A stretch of 64,000 bases of DNA from DAOVVL01 sp965603095 (GCA_965603095.1 CBFDBQ010000001.1:118369-182368), one strand, 5' to 3'; shown: positions 27,436 to 36,626, counted from the first letter of the stretch. Program-made: numbers and translations. Notes: a model not told the origin generated them from the sequence alone.

Positions 27436-28074
27436 TCAATAACTATGGCCCCAGTGGGGCGACCAAACATTCGCCGGGAAATTATTTATTATTTTTACCA
27501 GTTCCCGCACCTGACGCAAGCTTTCAACTCGCCCGGCTCGGGTTGATATAACAAAATCAGCCAGTTTACATTTTAATTCGCCTGAAAATTGATTTTTTTC
27601 TATTGCTTTCATTCGGGTGGCGTCCATTCCCGGCCGCGCCAACACCCGTGGGCGCTGCACAAAACTAGGCGCATAAACGCAGGCACCCATATCAGTTTTT
27701 ACATCGGCGCCCGTTTCAAACAAAAGCGGAATATCCAACACAACCGCGCTGGTCCGTCTGCGGGCGTGGGTGGCGATAAAAAATTTTTGCATGTCTTCTA
27801 CTAATGGGTGGAGTATTGCCTCAAGGCTGTGCAGTTTTTCTGAATTTTTAAAAACAATACGCCCGAGTTTTTTTCTATCTATAACGCCGTCAACTAGCGC
27901 AAGCGGAAACATAACCGCCACATCTTTGCTTGCTTTCCCGCCCGGGGCTAAAAGCTTGTGAACGGCTTTGTCAGAATCAAAAACCGGAACGCCATACATT
28001 AAAAAACCAGCCGCGGTTTGGGTTTTTCCCATGCCGATGCCGCCCGTAAGGCCCAACACAAAAGGCCTGCTCAT
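27436..28074 (-). CDS. coaE: Dephospho-CoA kinase
   Basis: CoaE phosphorylates the 3' hydroxyl of dephospho-CoA, the last step of CoA synthesis. The P-loop is GLTGGIGMGKT; VFDSDKAVH and DIPLLFETGAD are the other family motifs. I chose the ATG at 28074 (212 residues), which overlaps the aroE stop as ATGA; the frame is open 22 codons upstream. It is part of the ppsR-aroE-coaE-dnaQ block. Confidence 0.94.
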   Translation of the reverse strand: MSRPFVLGLTGGIGMGKTQTAAGFLMYGVPVFDSDKAVHKLLAPGGKASKDVAVMFPLALVDGVIDRKKLGRIVFKNSEKLHSLEAILHPLVEDMQKFFIATHARRRTSAVVLDIPLLFETGADVKTDMGACVYAPSFVQRPRVLARPGMDATRMKAIEKNQFSGELKCKLADFVISTRAGRVESLRQVRELVKIINNFPANVWSPHWGHSY

Positions 28075-28952
28075 TGGTTGATGCCCTTTAAAACGTGGGC
28101 ACGCAATTGGGGGGTGACCTTTGGATCCTGTCCAAACCACATATGAAACCCGGGACGGGCCTGATGTAAAAGCATGCCTATTCCATCGACCACCGGGTTG
28201 CCGCGCTGGCTGGCATCAAACAAAAGTTTTGTTTCAAGCGGGGAATAAACAATATCGTTCACCACCGCATCTGTGGAAAGTGCATCTAAGGATATTTCAA
28301 GTTCCGCATTGCCACGCATCCCCAGCGTAGTTGTATTAACCAAAAGCTGGGCGCCATCTAATGCCGCAGCGCGATGCTCCCATGGTACTATTGCAATTTC
28401 ACCAATTGCGCCGTCGGCCCAGTGTGTTGCAAGATCAACCGCCAATTTTTCAGCCCGTTCCATAGAACGGTTTGCAATGCGAACTTCACCCACACCAGCG
28501 GCCAACAATGCAGAAACCACCGCGCGGCTAGCACCGCCTGCACCTAAAACAGTTGCGCATATACCATTGAGATTAATGCCCGAAACGCCCTCTCTTAAAT
28601 TTTGAATAAAACCAAAAGCATCGGTGTTAAGACCAAAAAGTTTTTTATCATTATCAACAATAATAGTATTAACGGCACCGATTTTTTTTGCCATGTCATC
28701 GGCGTCGTCAACCATTGTCAATGCCGCTTCTTTATGGGGGACGGTAATATTAACCCCGGCAAAACCGTTTTGACCAAGGCTATGCAGTTCACGCTTCAAA
28801 TTTTGTGGCTCTACCGCAATGCGTTCATAAGTGCCGTTAATGCCAAGCTGTTTTAGCCAAAAACCATGCACCAACGGTGAAAGCGAATGATCCACCGGCC
28901 AGCCGATTACGCCCGCCTTTATAATTGTTTTGGTATTACCGTCTGCATTCAT
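28071..28952 (-). CDS. aroE: Shikimate dehydrogenase
   Basis: AroE reduces 3-dehydroshikimate with NADPH. The 293-residue product contains the shikimate-site SLSPLVHGFW and NITVPHKEAA, and the NADP-binding GAGGASRAVVSALL. It overlaps ppsR by 4 bases and coaE by 4 bases. In many alphaproteobacteria maf lies between ppsR and aroE; here it is absent. Confidence 0.95.
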   Translation of the reverse strand: MNADGNTKTIIKAGVIGWPVDHSLSPLVHGFWLKQLGINGTYERIAVEPQNLKRELHSLGQNGFAGVNITVPHKEAALTMVDDADDMAKKIGAVNTIIVDNDKKLFGLNTDAFGFIQNLREGVSGINLNGICATVLGAGGASRAVVSALLAAGVGEVRIANRSMERAEKLAVDLATHWADGAIGEIAIVPWEHRAAALDGAQLLVNTTTLGMRGNAELEISLDALSTDAVVNDIVYSPLETKLLFDASQRGNPVVDGIGMLLHQARPGFHMWFGQDPKVTPQLRAHVLKGINQ

Positions 28953-29764
28953 GCTTGTTCCAGCCGTCTGCGATGCATTTGAATAATGGTCGCGGCGGTT
29001 TCTTCGACAGATTTTTTGCTAACATCAATTACCAACCAACCATGTTTTTTATAAAGTGCGTTTGCTTCTTTTATTTCATCCGTCACCGAACCGAGATCAA
29101 CATAATCAGTTTCTTCGTGTTGACCGTTTATTTCTAATCGCTGCTTGCGTATTTGCACAAGCCGTTTTGGGTCTTTGGTCAAACCAATTTTCAACGGACG
29201 CTCTGCATTGGCCGCTTCAGGCGGAACCGGAATGCCCGGTGTAACCTGAATGTTTGCTGCCTTTAATCCATGGTTAGCTAAATAAATACATGTTGGGGTT
29301 TTTGATGTTCTAGATACGCCAAATAAAATTACATCGGCCTGTTCAATGTCGCGCACAGAGACCCCATCATCATGGGCGAGCGCATAATGCAGCGCGTCAA
29401 TTTTTGAATAATAGTCCGCATCCATGACGTGTTGGCTTCCGGGGCGCGCTATTTGCGCGGCACCAAGATAATTCCCAAGCTGGCTCAAAACCGGGTTTAA
29501 CAAATCGATGCACGGAACTTTTAAATCACGACACCCCTGAACCAATTTTTCGCTCAGGTGGTCATCAACGATTGTAAATATTACAAAACCAGGATTGGCC
29601 CTTACCTGATCAAGAGCGTTTTGCACCTGTTCTTGTGAACGCACCATTGACCAAGTGTGTTCATCGGCAATGGTTTCGGGAAATTGTGCTAAGCATGCGC
29701 GCGCTACAACTTCTAGCGTTTCGCCAGTCGAATCGGATATCTTATGAAATTGAAATTTTCTCAT
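28949..29764 (-). CDS. ppsR: PEP synthase/PPDK regulatory protein (DUF299)
   Basis: This is a bifunctional kinase/pyrophosphorylase that switches phosphoenolpyruvate synthase or pyruvate phosphate dikinase on and off. The 271-residue product carries FHKISDSTGETLEVVARA at the start and the P-loop-like GVSRTSKTPTCIYLANHG. It is the first leftward gene beside the proposed origin, as in other alphaproteobacteria. Confidence 0.93.
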   Translation of the reverse strand: MRKFQFHKISDSTGETLEVVARACLAQFPETIADEHTWSMVRSQEQVQNALDQVRANPGFVIFTIVDDHLSEKLVQGCRDLKVPCIDLLNPVLSQLGNYLGAAQIARPGSQHVMDADYYSKIDALHYALAHDDGVSVRDIEQADVILFGVSRTSKTPTCIYLANHGLKAANIQVTPGIPVPPEAANAERPLKIGLTKDPKRLVQIRKQRLEINGQHEETDYVDLGSVTDEIKEANALYKKHGWLVIDVSKKSVEETAATIIQMHRRRLEQA

Positions 29765-30235
29765 TTTTTAATCTTATTGCCGGATTCGTTGTTCAGCCGT
29801 GCTGTTGATGGTGTGGGGATGAGTTGTGGAAAAGAGGTGTATTTTAATAAATACAATTTATTTCTCCCATTCTTGCCTTAAATCGTCCCGCGATATTCTT
29901 GTATGTATAATATTCTACACTTTTATGACAAACACCCATTCTTGGGTTATTTGACTAATACTTTCCACACTATACCCGCTTTGCCCATGAAAATTAAAAA
30001 TGGTCTGGGCCTTGCTATGGCGGCCTTTATTTCCAAATTAAATCATCAGTTATCCAGTATTTTAGATAGATAAATTTACCTAAAGCCGGTATCTGGGTTA
30101 TTTTTGGGATAACTTGTGGAAAATAACAATCCCCGTTATTCAGACTACTACAACAACTACTACCTAAGTATTTATATAAATATATATATTGTTAGAGGTG
30201 TGTTGATAGATCAAAACCTGATAAAAGTTTGACCC
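29765..30235. other. Probable chromosomal replication origin (oriC)
   Basis: This 471-base non-coding gap lies between divergent ppsR and hemE; the Caulobacter origin also lies beside hemE. It contains three TGTGGAAA words, one mismatch from a DnaA box at their cores (29825-29832, 30115-30122 on plus; 29962-29969 on minus), TTATCCAGT at 30050-30058, TTATTCAGA at 30136-30144, a run of CTA/CAA triplets at 30145-30162 and a 22-base pure A/T run at 30169-30190. Flanking genes all point outward. Perfect DnaA boxes are absent, and I did not see convincing TTAA-N7-TTAA CtrA sites. Confidence 0.75.
30136..30190 (+). other. DnaA box, triplet repeat and AT-run: putative origin unwinding element
   Basis: TTATTCAGA (30136-30144) is followed at once by CTA CTA CAA CAA CTA CTA (30145-30162). 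The complementary strand reads 3'-GAT GAT GTT GTT GAT GAT-5', close to the DnaA-trio element of bacterial origins, except that the two GTT units deviate at the middle base. A pure A/T run follows at 30169-30190. The assignment is by pattern only. Confidence 0.6.
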
Positions 30236-31273
30236 ATGATGAAAAAGAAATTCCTCCAGGCCCTTGATGGGCAAACAGTATACCCACCCCCATTTTGGCT
30301 TATGCGCCAAGCTGGTCGCTATTTGCCTGAATATATGGAAACCCGGGCAAAATCGAAAAATTTCCTTAATTTTTGTTATTCGCCGGATCTTGCGGTTGAG
30401 GTAACCCTGCAGCCATTGCGCAGGTACGCCATGGACGCGGCCATATTATTTTCTGATATTTTGGTTATTCCCGATGCCTTGGGGCAAAAAGTTGAATTTA
30501 AAACAGGCGAAGGACCGATTTTAGAACCAATTACCGATGAAGCGGGATTGGAAAAATTAGATATTGAGCTTGATGGTTTTCATGAACACCTAGCTCCGGT
30601 TTATGAAATATTGCGAAGGCTATCCAAGGAAATACCACCCGAAACAGCATTAATTGGTTTTGCCGGTGCACCGTGGACGGTTGCGACCTACATGGTCGAA
30701 GGAAAGGGTAGTAAAAATTATGAAATTATACGTGGCATAGCGCTAGGCAACCCTATTTTTTTCCAACGCTTAATTGATTTATTGATTGATGCAACGTCTA
30801 GCTATCTTATCGAACAAGTTAGAAACGGAGCCGAGGCGTTACAACTTTTCGATAGCTGGGCAGGGGTTTTGGCGGAAAATGAATTTCGGCGTTGGGTAAT
30901 TGAACCAAATGCAGAAATTATTAGGCGAGTAAGAAAAGTTCACCCCGATGTAAAAATTATTGGGTTCCCCCGTGGGGCCGGCCCGATGTATGTGGATTTT
31001 GTAAAAGAAACAGGCGTTGATGGCGTAAGTGTTGATCAAACAGTACCGCTTGAATGGGTGCGTGACAATATTCAGCCGCACACTACCGTGCAGGGAAATA
31101 TGGATAACCTGTTGTTGGTTGCGGGCGGGGAAGCGATGGACGCCCAAGCCCGTCGCATAATCGATGTTTTAGGCAAAGGGCCATTTATTTTTAATCTTGG
31201 CCACGGCATTGTTCCCCACACCCCACCGGAAAACGTTGCCCGACTTGCAGAAATTATCCAGGGTAAAAAATAA
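30236..31273 (+). CDS. hemE: Uroporphyrinogen decarboxylase
   Basis: HemE converts uroporphyrinogen III to coproporphyrinogen III. The 345-residue product has the N-terminal signature [16 protein letters not shown], the catalytic Asp in [13 protein letters not shown] and [13 protein letters not shown]. Two consecutive Met codons begin the frame. It is the first rightward gene at the proposed origin and is followed by hemH and hemJ. Confidence 0.97.
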   Translation: MMKKKFLQALDGQTVYPPPFWLMRQAGRYLPEYMETRAKSKNFLNFCYSPDLAVEVTLQPLRRYAMDAAILFSDILVIPDALGQKVEFKTGEGPILEPITDEAGLEKLDIELDGFHEHLAPVYEILRRLSKEIPPETALIGFAGAPWTVATYMVEGKGSKNYEIIRGIALGNPIFFQRLIDLLIDATSSYLIEQVRNGAEALQLFDSWAGVLAENEFRRWVIEPNAEIIRRVRKVHPDVKIIGFPRGAGPMYVDFVKETGVDGVSVDQTVPLEWVRDNIQPHTTVQGNMDNLLLVAGGEAMDAQARRIIDVLGKGPFIFNLGHGIVPHTPPENVARLAEIIQGKK

Positions 31274-31290
31274 GATGGGCGAAAAATGAA

Positions 31291-32448
31291 ATGCCTAATT
31301 CTAAACAAGATGATAAAAAACAAGATGGGCAAGAAGCAGGCCTGCAAAAACTAGCTGTGGTGCTGTTTAACCTTGGTGGCCCCGACGGCCCAGATGCGAT
31401 AAAGCCGTTTTTATTTAATCTTTTCAATGACAAGGCAATAATAAGCGCGCCTGCGCCAATTCGTTGGTTGCTGGCAAAATGGATTTCTTTTAAGCGCGCG
31501 CCGGTGGCAAAAAATATATACGCAGAAATGGGTGGGCGCTCGCCCATTCTTGAACAAACCCAAGCCCAAGCGGGGGCCCTTCAAGATGCTTTAAAAACAA
31601 ACATGGCGGAAACTGAAACCGAGGTCTTCGTTTCCATGCGCTACTGGCATCCATTTGCTTTGGAAACCGCACAGGCGGTAAAAAAGTTTAACCCCGATAA
31701 AATAATATTACTGCCGCTGTATCCACAATATTCAACCACCACCAGCGCATCATCGCTTGCTGAATGGAAATCGGTTGCAGCGAACATTGGTATTTTGGCA
31801 CCAACGCAATCTATTTGTTGTTGGCCAACCGAGCCGGGGTTTATTACGGCTGAAGCAAAACTATTAAACGAAGCGGTGGCCGTAGCAACGGCGACCGCCA
31901 CCCCCAACACACCAGTTGAAGTTTTATTTTCTGCACATGGCCTGCCCAAGCGCACGGTTGAACGCACAGGCGACCCATACCCGGAACAGGTAATGGCCGG
32001 TGCCAAAGAAATTGTAAACGCCGCTGGTAAGCTTGCGCCGGGCAATGTGGGCAAGTTCAGTTGGAAGATAAGCTACCAAAGCAGGGTTGGCCCACTGGAG
32101 TGGATTGGGCCCGATACCGAAGACGAAATAAAGAGGGCTGGAAAAAGAAAAGCGGCGTTAATAGTTATTCCGTTGGCCTTTGTTTCTGAACATTCTGAAA
32201 CTTTGGTCGAGCTAGATATTGAATATAAAGCAGTAGCAAAAAAAGCTGGGGTAAAAAATTATATTCGGGTGCCGGCGGTTGGCACCCACCCTGATTTTAT
32301 AAATGGTCTGGCGGATCTTGTTGGTTTGGCATTGCAGGCAAAATGTAATCCGTTACCGGGTGCTGGTTGTGCCAATAGGTGCCAGCCCAAATCCAAGTCT
32401 AGCGCCCAGCCTAAACCAATGGCTTGTCCGGCGGTCGCGTCTGAGTGA
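31291..32448 (+). CDS. hemH: Ferrochelatase
   Basis: HemH inserts Fe2+ into protoporphyrin IX. Motifs: NLGGPDGPDAIKPFLFNLF, the catalytic-His segment FSAHGLPKRTVERTGDPYP, SYQSRVGPLEWIGPDTEDEI and FVSEHSETLVELDIEY. The 385-residue length includes a 30-residue C-terminal tail with Cys352, Cys360, Cys364 and Cys379, which could ligate an Fe-S cluster as in some ferrochelatases. The N-terminus has a charged Lys/Gln/Asp-rich extension of about 22 residues. Confidence 0.95.
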   Translation: MPNSKQDDKKQDGQEAGLQKLAVVLFNLGGPDGPDAIKPFLFNLFNDKAIISAPAPIRWLLAKWISFKRAPVAKNIYAEMGGRSPILEQTQAQAGALQDALKTNMAETETEVFVSMRYWHPFALETAQAVKKFNPDKIILLPLYPQYSTTTSASSLAEWKSVAANIGILAPTQSICCWPTEPGFITAEAKLLNEAVAVATATATPNTPVEVLFSAHGLPKRTVERTGDPYPEQVMAGAKEIVNAAGKLAPGNVGKFSWKISYQSRVGPLEWIGPDTEDEIKRAGKRKAALIVIPLAFVSEHSETLVELDIEYKAVAKKAGVKNYIRVPAVGTHPDFINGLADLVGLALQAKCNPLPGAGCANRCQPKSKSSAQPKPMACPAVASE

Positions 32449-32489
32449 TACTTAAAATAGGTTCTTAATAATTTAAGGCGGAAAAACAA

Positions 32490-32927
32490 ATGCTCGAAGG
32501 AAATGCTTTTTTGTGGGTAAAGGCGCTGCATGTAATCGCGGTTATTGCGTGGATGGCGGGGCTTTTATATTTACCAAGGCTTTTTGTTTATCACACCGAA
32601 ACCACCCGTGGCAGCCAAGCATCTGAAACTTTTAAAATTATGGAGCGCCGCCTTCTTCGCGCCATTATGAACCCGGCGATGATTGCAACGTGGGCGCTTG
32701 GATTGTGGCTTTATGTTTCTTTGGGTGATTACTCTGACATATGGATGCATATAAAATTTGCTGGGGTAATTGGCCTTACCGTTGCCCATGGGCTTATGGC
32801 GCGCTGGCGCAAGGATTTTGAGGCTGACCGCAATGTTCGCCCTGATATTTTTTATCGTATTGCCAACGAGGTCCCCACAGCATTGATGATAATTATTGTT
32901 ATTATGGTTATTGTGAGGCCGTTCTAA
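32490..32927 (+). CDS. hemJ: HemJ, protoporphyrinogen IX oxidase
   Basis: HemJ is a heme-binding membrane protein that oxidises protoporphyrinogen IX, replacing HemY or HemG in many alphaproteobacteria. The 145-residue product has four hydrophobic segments, a conserved His in VKALHVIAVIAWMAGLLYLP, and HGLMARWRKDFEADRN. It follows hemH by 41 bases and completes a heme cluster hemE-hemH-hemJ. Confidence 0.93.
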   Translation: MLEGNAFLWVKALHVIAVIAWMAGLLYLPRLFVYHTETTRGSQASETFKIMERRLLRAIMNPAMIATWALGLWLYVSLGDYSDIWMHIKFAGVIGLTVAHGLMARWRKDFEADRNVRPDIFYRIANEVPTALMIIIVIMVIVRPF

Positions 32928-33251
32928 GGAAATAATCCTTTAATTTCTGCTGTTTATGTGCAATCAATACGTTTTCGAAACAAATTGCTATCCTTGCTTC
33001 TTCTTGGCTGGGGGCTTAAAAAGACTTCTTTTTTGACAAAGTCAGCTCCTTGGTCTAATTCTCTTTTTAAGTTTTCAAACCTCAAGCGGCCCGTTCCAGG
33101 GTCCACACCATTTTTATTAAGCCCGGTCTTAAAGTCCGGCCCGGGCAACACCTTCCAAATACTTGGCAAATATTACGCAAATTTTCAAAATATTTTTACA
33201 CCCCACCTTTAAATCCAATCAACCCCATCAGCAAAAAAGTGACCAGGACAA
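32928..33251 (+). promoter_or_regulatory. rho leader region
   Basis: This 324-base gap before rho has no convincing gene. A TTGACA hexamer is at 33033-33038. GCCCGG at 33121-33126 can pair with CCGGGC at 33141-33146, while CCGG at 33123-33126 can alternatively pair with CCGG at 33136-33139, giving mutually exclusive stems. Rho autoregulates by leader attenuation in E. coli; a similar role here is inference. Confidence 0.45.
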
Positions 33252-34508
33252 ATGAACCTCAAGGAACTCAAACTTAAAGCACCCGCAGACTTGCTTTCTT
33301 TCGCCGAAGGAATGGGGATTGAAAATGCAAGCTCTCTCAGAAAACAAGACATGATGTTTGCCATTTTGAAAAAGATGGCCGAAGACGGAACCGCCATATA
33401 CGGCGATGGCGTGCTTGAAGTGCTGCAAGATGGATTTGGTTTTTTACGTAGCCCCGAGGCAAACTATTTGCCCGGTCCCGATGATATTTATGTTTCACCT
33501 TCTCAAGTAAGGCGTTTTGGCCTGCGTACCGGCGACACGGTTGAGGGCGAAATTCGTAGCCCCAAAGAAGGCGAGCGCTATTTTGCATTACTAAAACTAA
33601 ATACCATCAACTTTGAAGACCCGGGCGCGGTAAAGCACCGTATTAATTTTGATAACTTAACACCGCTTTATCCTGACGAGCGGTTGATTATGGAAATTGA
33701 TAACCCAGAAAACAAAGATTTTACTTCGCGCATAATGGATTTGATAACCCCAATTGGCAAAGGCCAGCGCGCGCTTGTTGTGGCGCCACCGCGTACAGGT
33801 AAAACCGTGATGCTGCAAAATATTGCCCACTCGGTTGAGGCCAACCACCCTGAATGTTATTTAATTGTTTTGCTAATTGATGAGCGTCCGGAAGAAGTTA
33901 CTGACGTTTCGCGCTCGGTCAAAGGCGAAGTTGTTTCATCAACATTTGATGAACCGGCCCAGCGCCACGTACAGGTGGCCGACATGGTTATCCAAAAGGC
34001 AAAACGTTTGGTCGAACACAAACGCGACGTTGTTATTTTGTTAGATTCAATTACCCGCTTGGCGCGGGCCTATAACACCGTTGTCCCAAGTTCGGGCAAG
34101 GTGCTAACCGGCGGTGTTGACGCCAATGCACTGCAACGGCCAAAAAGATTTTTCGGTGCGGCCCGTAATATCGAAGAGGGCGGTTCGCTAACCATTATCG
34201 CCACCGCTCTTATCGAAACCGGCTCGCGTATGGACGAAGTTATTTTCGAAGAATTCAAAGGCACCGGTAACTCGGAAATTATTCTTGATCGCAAGGTTTC
34301 CGACAAGCGCATATTCCCAGCCATTGATGTAACCAAATCCGGCACCCGTAAAGAAGAGCTTTTGATCGACAAGGCCGCCATGAACAAGATGTGGATGTTG
34401 CGCCGTATTCTTATGCCCATGGGCGTTACCGACGCCATGGAGTTCTTGGTTTCTAAATTGAAGGAAACTAAAAATAACGCTGATTTCTTCGACAGCATGA
34501 ATACCTAA
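33252..34508 (+). CDS. rho: Transcription termination factor Rho
   Basis: Rho is the hexameric RNA helicase that ends transcription at Rho-dependent sites. The 418-residue product has the N-terminal helix [19 protein letters not shown], the RNA-binding segment [29 protein letters not shown] (30 residues; quoted here in part by its key residues FGFLR and YVSPSQ), Walker [12 protein letters not shown] and the Q-loop to C-terminal arm. It is followed by a strong terminator. Confidence 0.97.
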   Translation: MNLKELKLKAPADLLSFAEGMGIENASSLRKQDMMFAILKKMAEDGTAIYGDGVLEVLQDGFGFLRSPEANYLPGPDDIYVSPSQVRRFGLRTGDTVEGEIRSPKEGERYFALLKLNTINFEDPGAVKHRINFDNLTPLYPDERLIMEIDNPENKDFTSRIMDLITPIGKGQRALVVAPPRTGKTVMLQNIAHSVEANHPECYLIVLLIDERPEEVTDVSRSVKGEVVSSTFDEPAQRHVQVADMVIQKAKRLVEHKRDVVILLDSITRLARAYNTVVPSSGKVLTGGVDANALQRPKRFFGAARNIEEGGSLTIIATALIETGSRMDEVIFEEFKGTGNSEIILDRKVSDKRIFPAIDVTKSGTRKEELLIDKAAMNKMWMLRRILMPMGVTDAMEFLVSKLKETKNNADFFDSMNT

Positions 34509-34526
34509 TTGTTTTTTTGATAAATA

Positions 34527-34564
34527 AAAACCGGGGCCTCGCTTTTGCAAGGCCCCGGTTTTTT
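34527..34564. terminator. Strong bidirectional intrinsic terminator after rho
   Basis: An AAAACCGGGGCCT stem pairs with AGGCCCCGGTTTT around a 12-base loop, with T-runs on both strands. It serves rho on the plus strand and the following gene on the minus strand. Confidence 0.93.
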
Positions 34565-34591
34565 GTTTTGTCGGCATTGTTGGTGGTTTAT

Positions 34592-35062
34592 TTAGTTTTT
34601 ACCACGGTCAGGTTTGTCGCGCTTCTCGCGCTTCTCGCGTTTTTCCTTTTTCTTTTCTTTTTTCTCTTCTTTCTTCATCTGGACTTTTTCCAGATGGCTT
34701 TCTTTTGCTTTGCGCTGAAGCTCGCGGCGAATTTCATTTCTTTCTTGTGGGGTTTCTGCCGCATCAAGACGGGCCTGATATTCAGCGATGTCTTCGTCGC
34801 TTAGGTTCTTTTTTAGGCCCTCAGGGATTTCGCGAGAGAAATTACCATCGACCTCTTCTTCGCCTTCACCTGCTGTGTCGTCGCCTTCGCCAGCACCATC
34901 AGTTGTGGTGCCATCATCTTCAGGTGCGGCACCTGTAATGGTGTCGATTATTGTATCAAAAATTGATTTGGTTTCGCCATCGGTGGTTTGGGCCATGGCT
35001 GGCGCTGTGCCCAGCGCAAACATCAGGGCCAACATGGCAATGGGTGAATTTATATATTTCAT
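34592..35062 (-). CDS. Secreted charged protein of unknown function
   Basis: The 156-residue product has a Sec signal peptide (cleavage near APAMA-Q, about residue 24), an acidic Asp/Glu/Gly/Thr-rich middle (about residues 45-75) and a basic coiled-coil-like C-terminus rich in Lys, Glu and Arg, with 9-base repeats coding KREKREKR. Such charge-segregated sequences are intrinsically disordered. I do not recognise a family. It shares the bidirectional terminator with rho. Confidence 0.75.
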   Translation of the reverse strand: MKYINSPIAMLALMFALGTAPAMAQTTDGETKSIFDTIIDTITGAAPEDDGTTTDGAGEGDDTAGEGEEEVDGNFSREIPEGLKKNLSDEDIAEYQARLDAAETPQERNEIRRELQRKAKESHLEKVQMKKEEKKEKKKEKREKREKRDKPDRGKN

Positions 35063-35158
35063 TAGACTGCCTCCATTAATTGGATCTGGGGCTACCCAGC
35101 GCTGGCGGTATTATATGATCAGCCACACGGCCATGATGTGACTGCCCGCACACAGTAT

Positions 35159-36142
35159 TTAGGGGATAATAACCGTTGATCCGGTGGTTTTTCTGTCCTC
35201 TAGATCGTTATGGGCCTGGGCCACGTCGGCCAGTTTATATTCTTGTCCGATTTCTATTTTTACCTTGCCCGATGTGACCACATCTAAAAGATCGTTGGTC
35301 ATAGAAACCAAATCATCGCGCCCGGCAATATATGTGAACAGTGTCGGGCGGGTTAAAAACAATGATCCCTTGGCCGCCAGTACCATGGGGTTAACCGGGT
35401 CAACCGGACCGGTTGCGTTGCCAAAGGTTACCATGGTGCCAAGGGGCTTTAAGCAATCGAGCGAATTATCAAAAGTGTCTTTACCAATGGAATCATAAAC
35501 TACCTCGACACCCTTGTTATTGGTTAGCTCCATTACCCGGTCTTTGAAATTTTCTCGGGTGTAAATAATAGTGTGATCACAGCCGTGGGCTTTGGCCATT
35601 TCGGCCTTTTCATCGGTGCCAACGGTTCCAATAACCGTTGCCCCCAATGCGTGGGCCCACTGGCAAACAATTAATCCAACTCCACCAGCGGCGGCGTGCA
35701 TTAAAATGGTGTCACCTTTTTTTACATTATATGTGCGGCGCAAAAGATACTGTGCGGTCAGGCCTTGCAACATCATGGCGGCCGCGGTTTTGTCGTCAAT
35801 TGCGTCTGGTAATTTTATAACCCGGTCGGCAGCAATATTGCGGGCTTCAGAATACGCACCGGGTGGTTGTGATACATAGGCAACCCGGTCACCAACTTTT
35901 AAACCGCCCACACCATCACCAACCGCCTCAACCTTGCCTGCGCCCTCCATGCCCAAAACATGAGGCAATTCCAGCGGATAAAGGCCCGAACGCATATAGA
36001 CGTCAATGAAGTTTAGCCCGATGGCCGTGTGGCGAATACATACTTCGCCGGGGCCGGGCGGGGTTAGCTCAATTTCATCAAGGACAAGCTTGTCCGTTCC
36101 ACCAGCTTCATGGACGCGAACTGTTTTTATGGTGGTGCTCAT
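35159..36142 (-). CDS. NADPH:quinone reductase-like zinc-free oxidoreductase
   Basis: The product belongs to the medium-chain dehydrogenase/reductase family, quinone oxidoreductase branch. It has MSTTIKTVRVHEAGG, GMEGAGKVEAVGDG and the NADP-binding HAAAGGVGLIVCQWAHALG. The start at ATG 36142 (327 residues) fits family length; the frame extends 19 codons upstream. An uninterrupted run of eight C residues sits between a possible AAAGGA and the start. Confidence 0.9.
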   Translation of the reverse strand: MSTTIKTVRVHEAGGTDKLVLDEIELTPPGPGEVCIRHTAIGLNFIDVYMRSGLYPLELPHVLGMEGAGKVEAVGDGVGGLKVGDRVAYVSQPPGAYSEARNIAADRVIKLPDAIDDKTAAAMMLQGLTAQYLLRRTYNVKKGDTILMHAAAGGVGLIVCQWAHALGATVIGTVGTDEKAEMAKAHGCDHTIIYTRENFKDRVMELTNNKGVEVVYDSIGKDTFDNSLDCLKPLGTMVTFGNATGPVDPVNPMVLAAKGSLFLTRPTLFTYIAGRDDLVSMTNDLLDVVTSGKVKIEIGQEYKLADVAQAHNDLEDRKTTGSTVIIP

Positions 36143-36233
36143 TGCTGGGGGGGGTCCTTTACGGTTGTGGTTGGCATTTTTGTTATTGTTAGGCATCATA
36201 GCCCCACTTTAATAGATATAGGCACTAAAACGA

Positions 36234-36626
36234 ATGACCAAAACCCCTAAAGATGACCCTCATTTTCGGGTTCATGTTTTTTGTTGCACCAACCAGCGCC
36301 CGGACGGGCATTCGCGGGGCTCATGTGCGGCAAAAGGTTCGGTAAAATTGCGCGATTATATGAAAGTTAGGGCCAAGGAAATGGGCCTTGGCGATGTGCG
36401 GATTAATTCGGCAGGATGTTTGGATAGATGCGAAGAGGGCCCGGCCATTGTAATTTATCCCGAAGGCGTTTGGTATTCGGCTGCCACCCGCGAAGACATA
36501 GGTGAAATATTGCAAAAGCATTTAATTGATGGCGGACGGGCGCGAAACCTTTTGATGCCCAGATCAACGGGGCGTGATTGTTCTAACCTAAGCGATAGCG
36601 ATTGCGAGGATTGCGGTGGGTGCTAA
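36234..36626 (+). CDS. Thioredoxin-like [2Fe-2S] ferredoxin
   Basis: The 130-residue product resembles the (2Fe-2S) ferredoxin family of the thioredoxin fold: HVFCCTNQRPDGHSRGSC, then NSAGCLDRCEEGPAIVIYPEGVWY. The four ligands are probably Cys within CCTNQ, SC, AGC and RC. The extra C-terminal tail ends CEDCGGC, beyond the usual domain. It overlaps the GTG start of mnmE by 11 bases. Confidence 0.88.
   Translation: MTKTPKDDPHFRVHVFCCTNQRPDGHSRGSCAAKGSVKLRDYMKVRAKEMGLGDVRINSAGCLDRCEEGPAIVIYPEGVWYSAATREDIGEILQKHLIDGGRARNLLMPRSTGRDCSNLSDSDCEDCGGC

Noticed and set aside
32958..33212. 84-codon open frame in the rho leader
   Set aside because: It has no ATG or ribosome-binding site of quality and a composition unlike the neighbours; a leader RNA is more likely.
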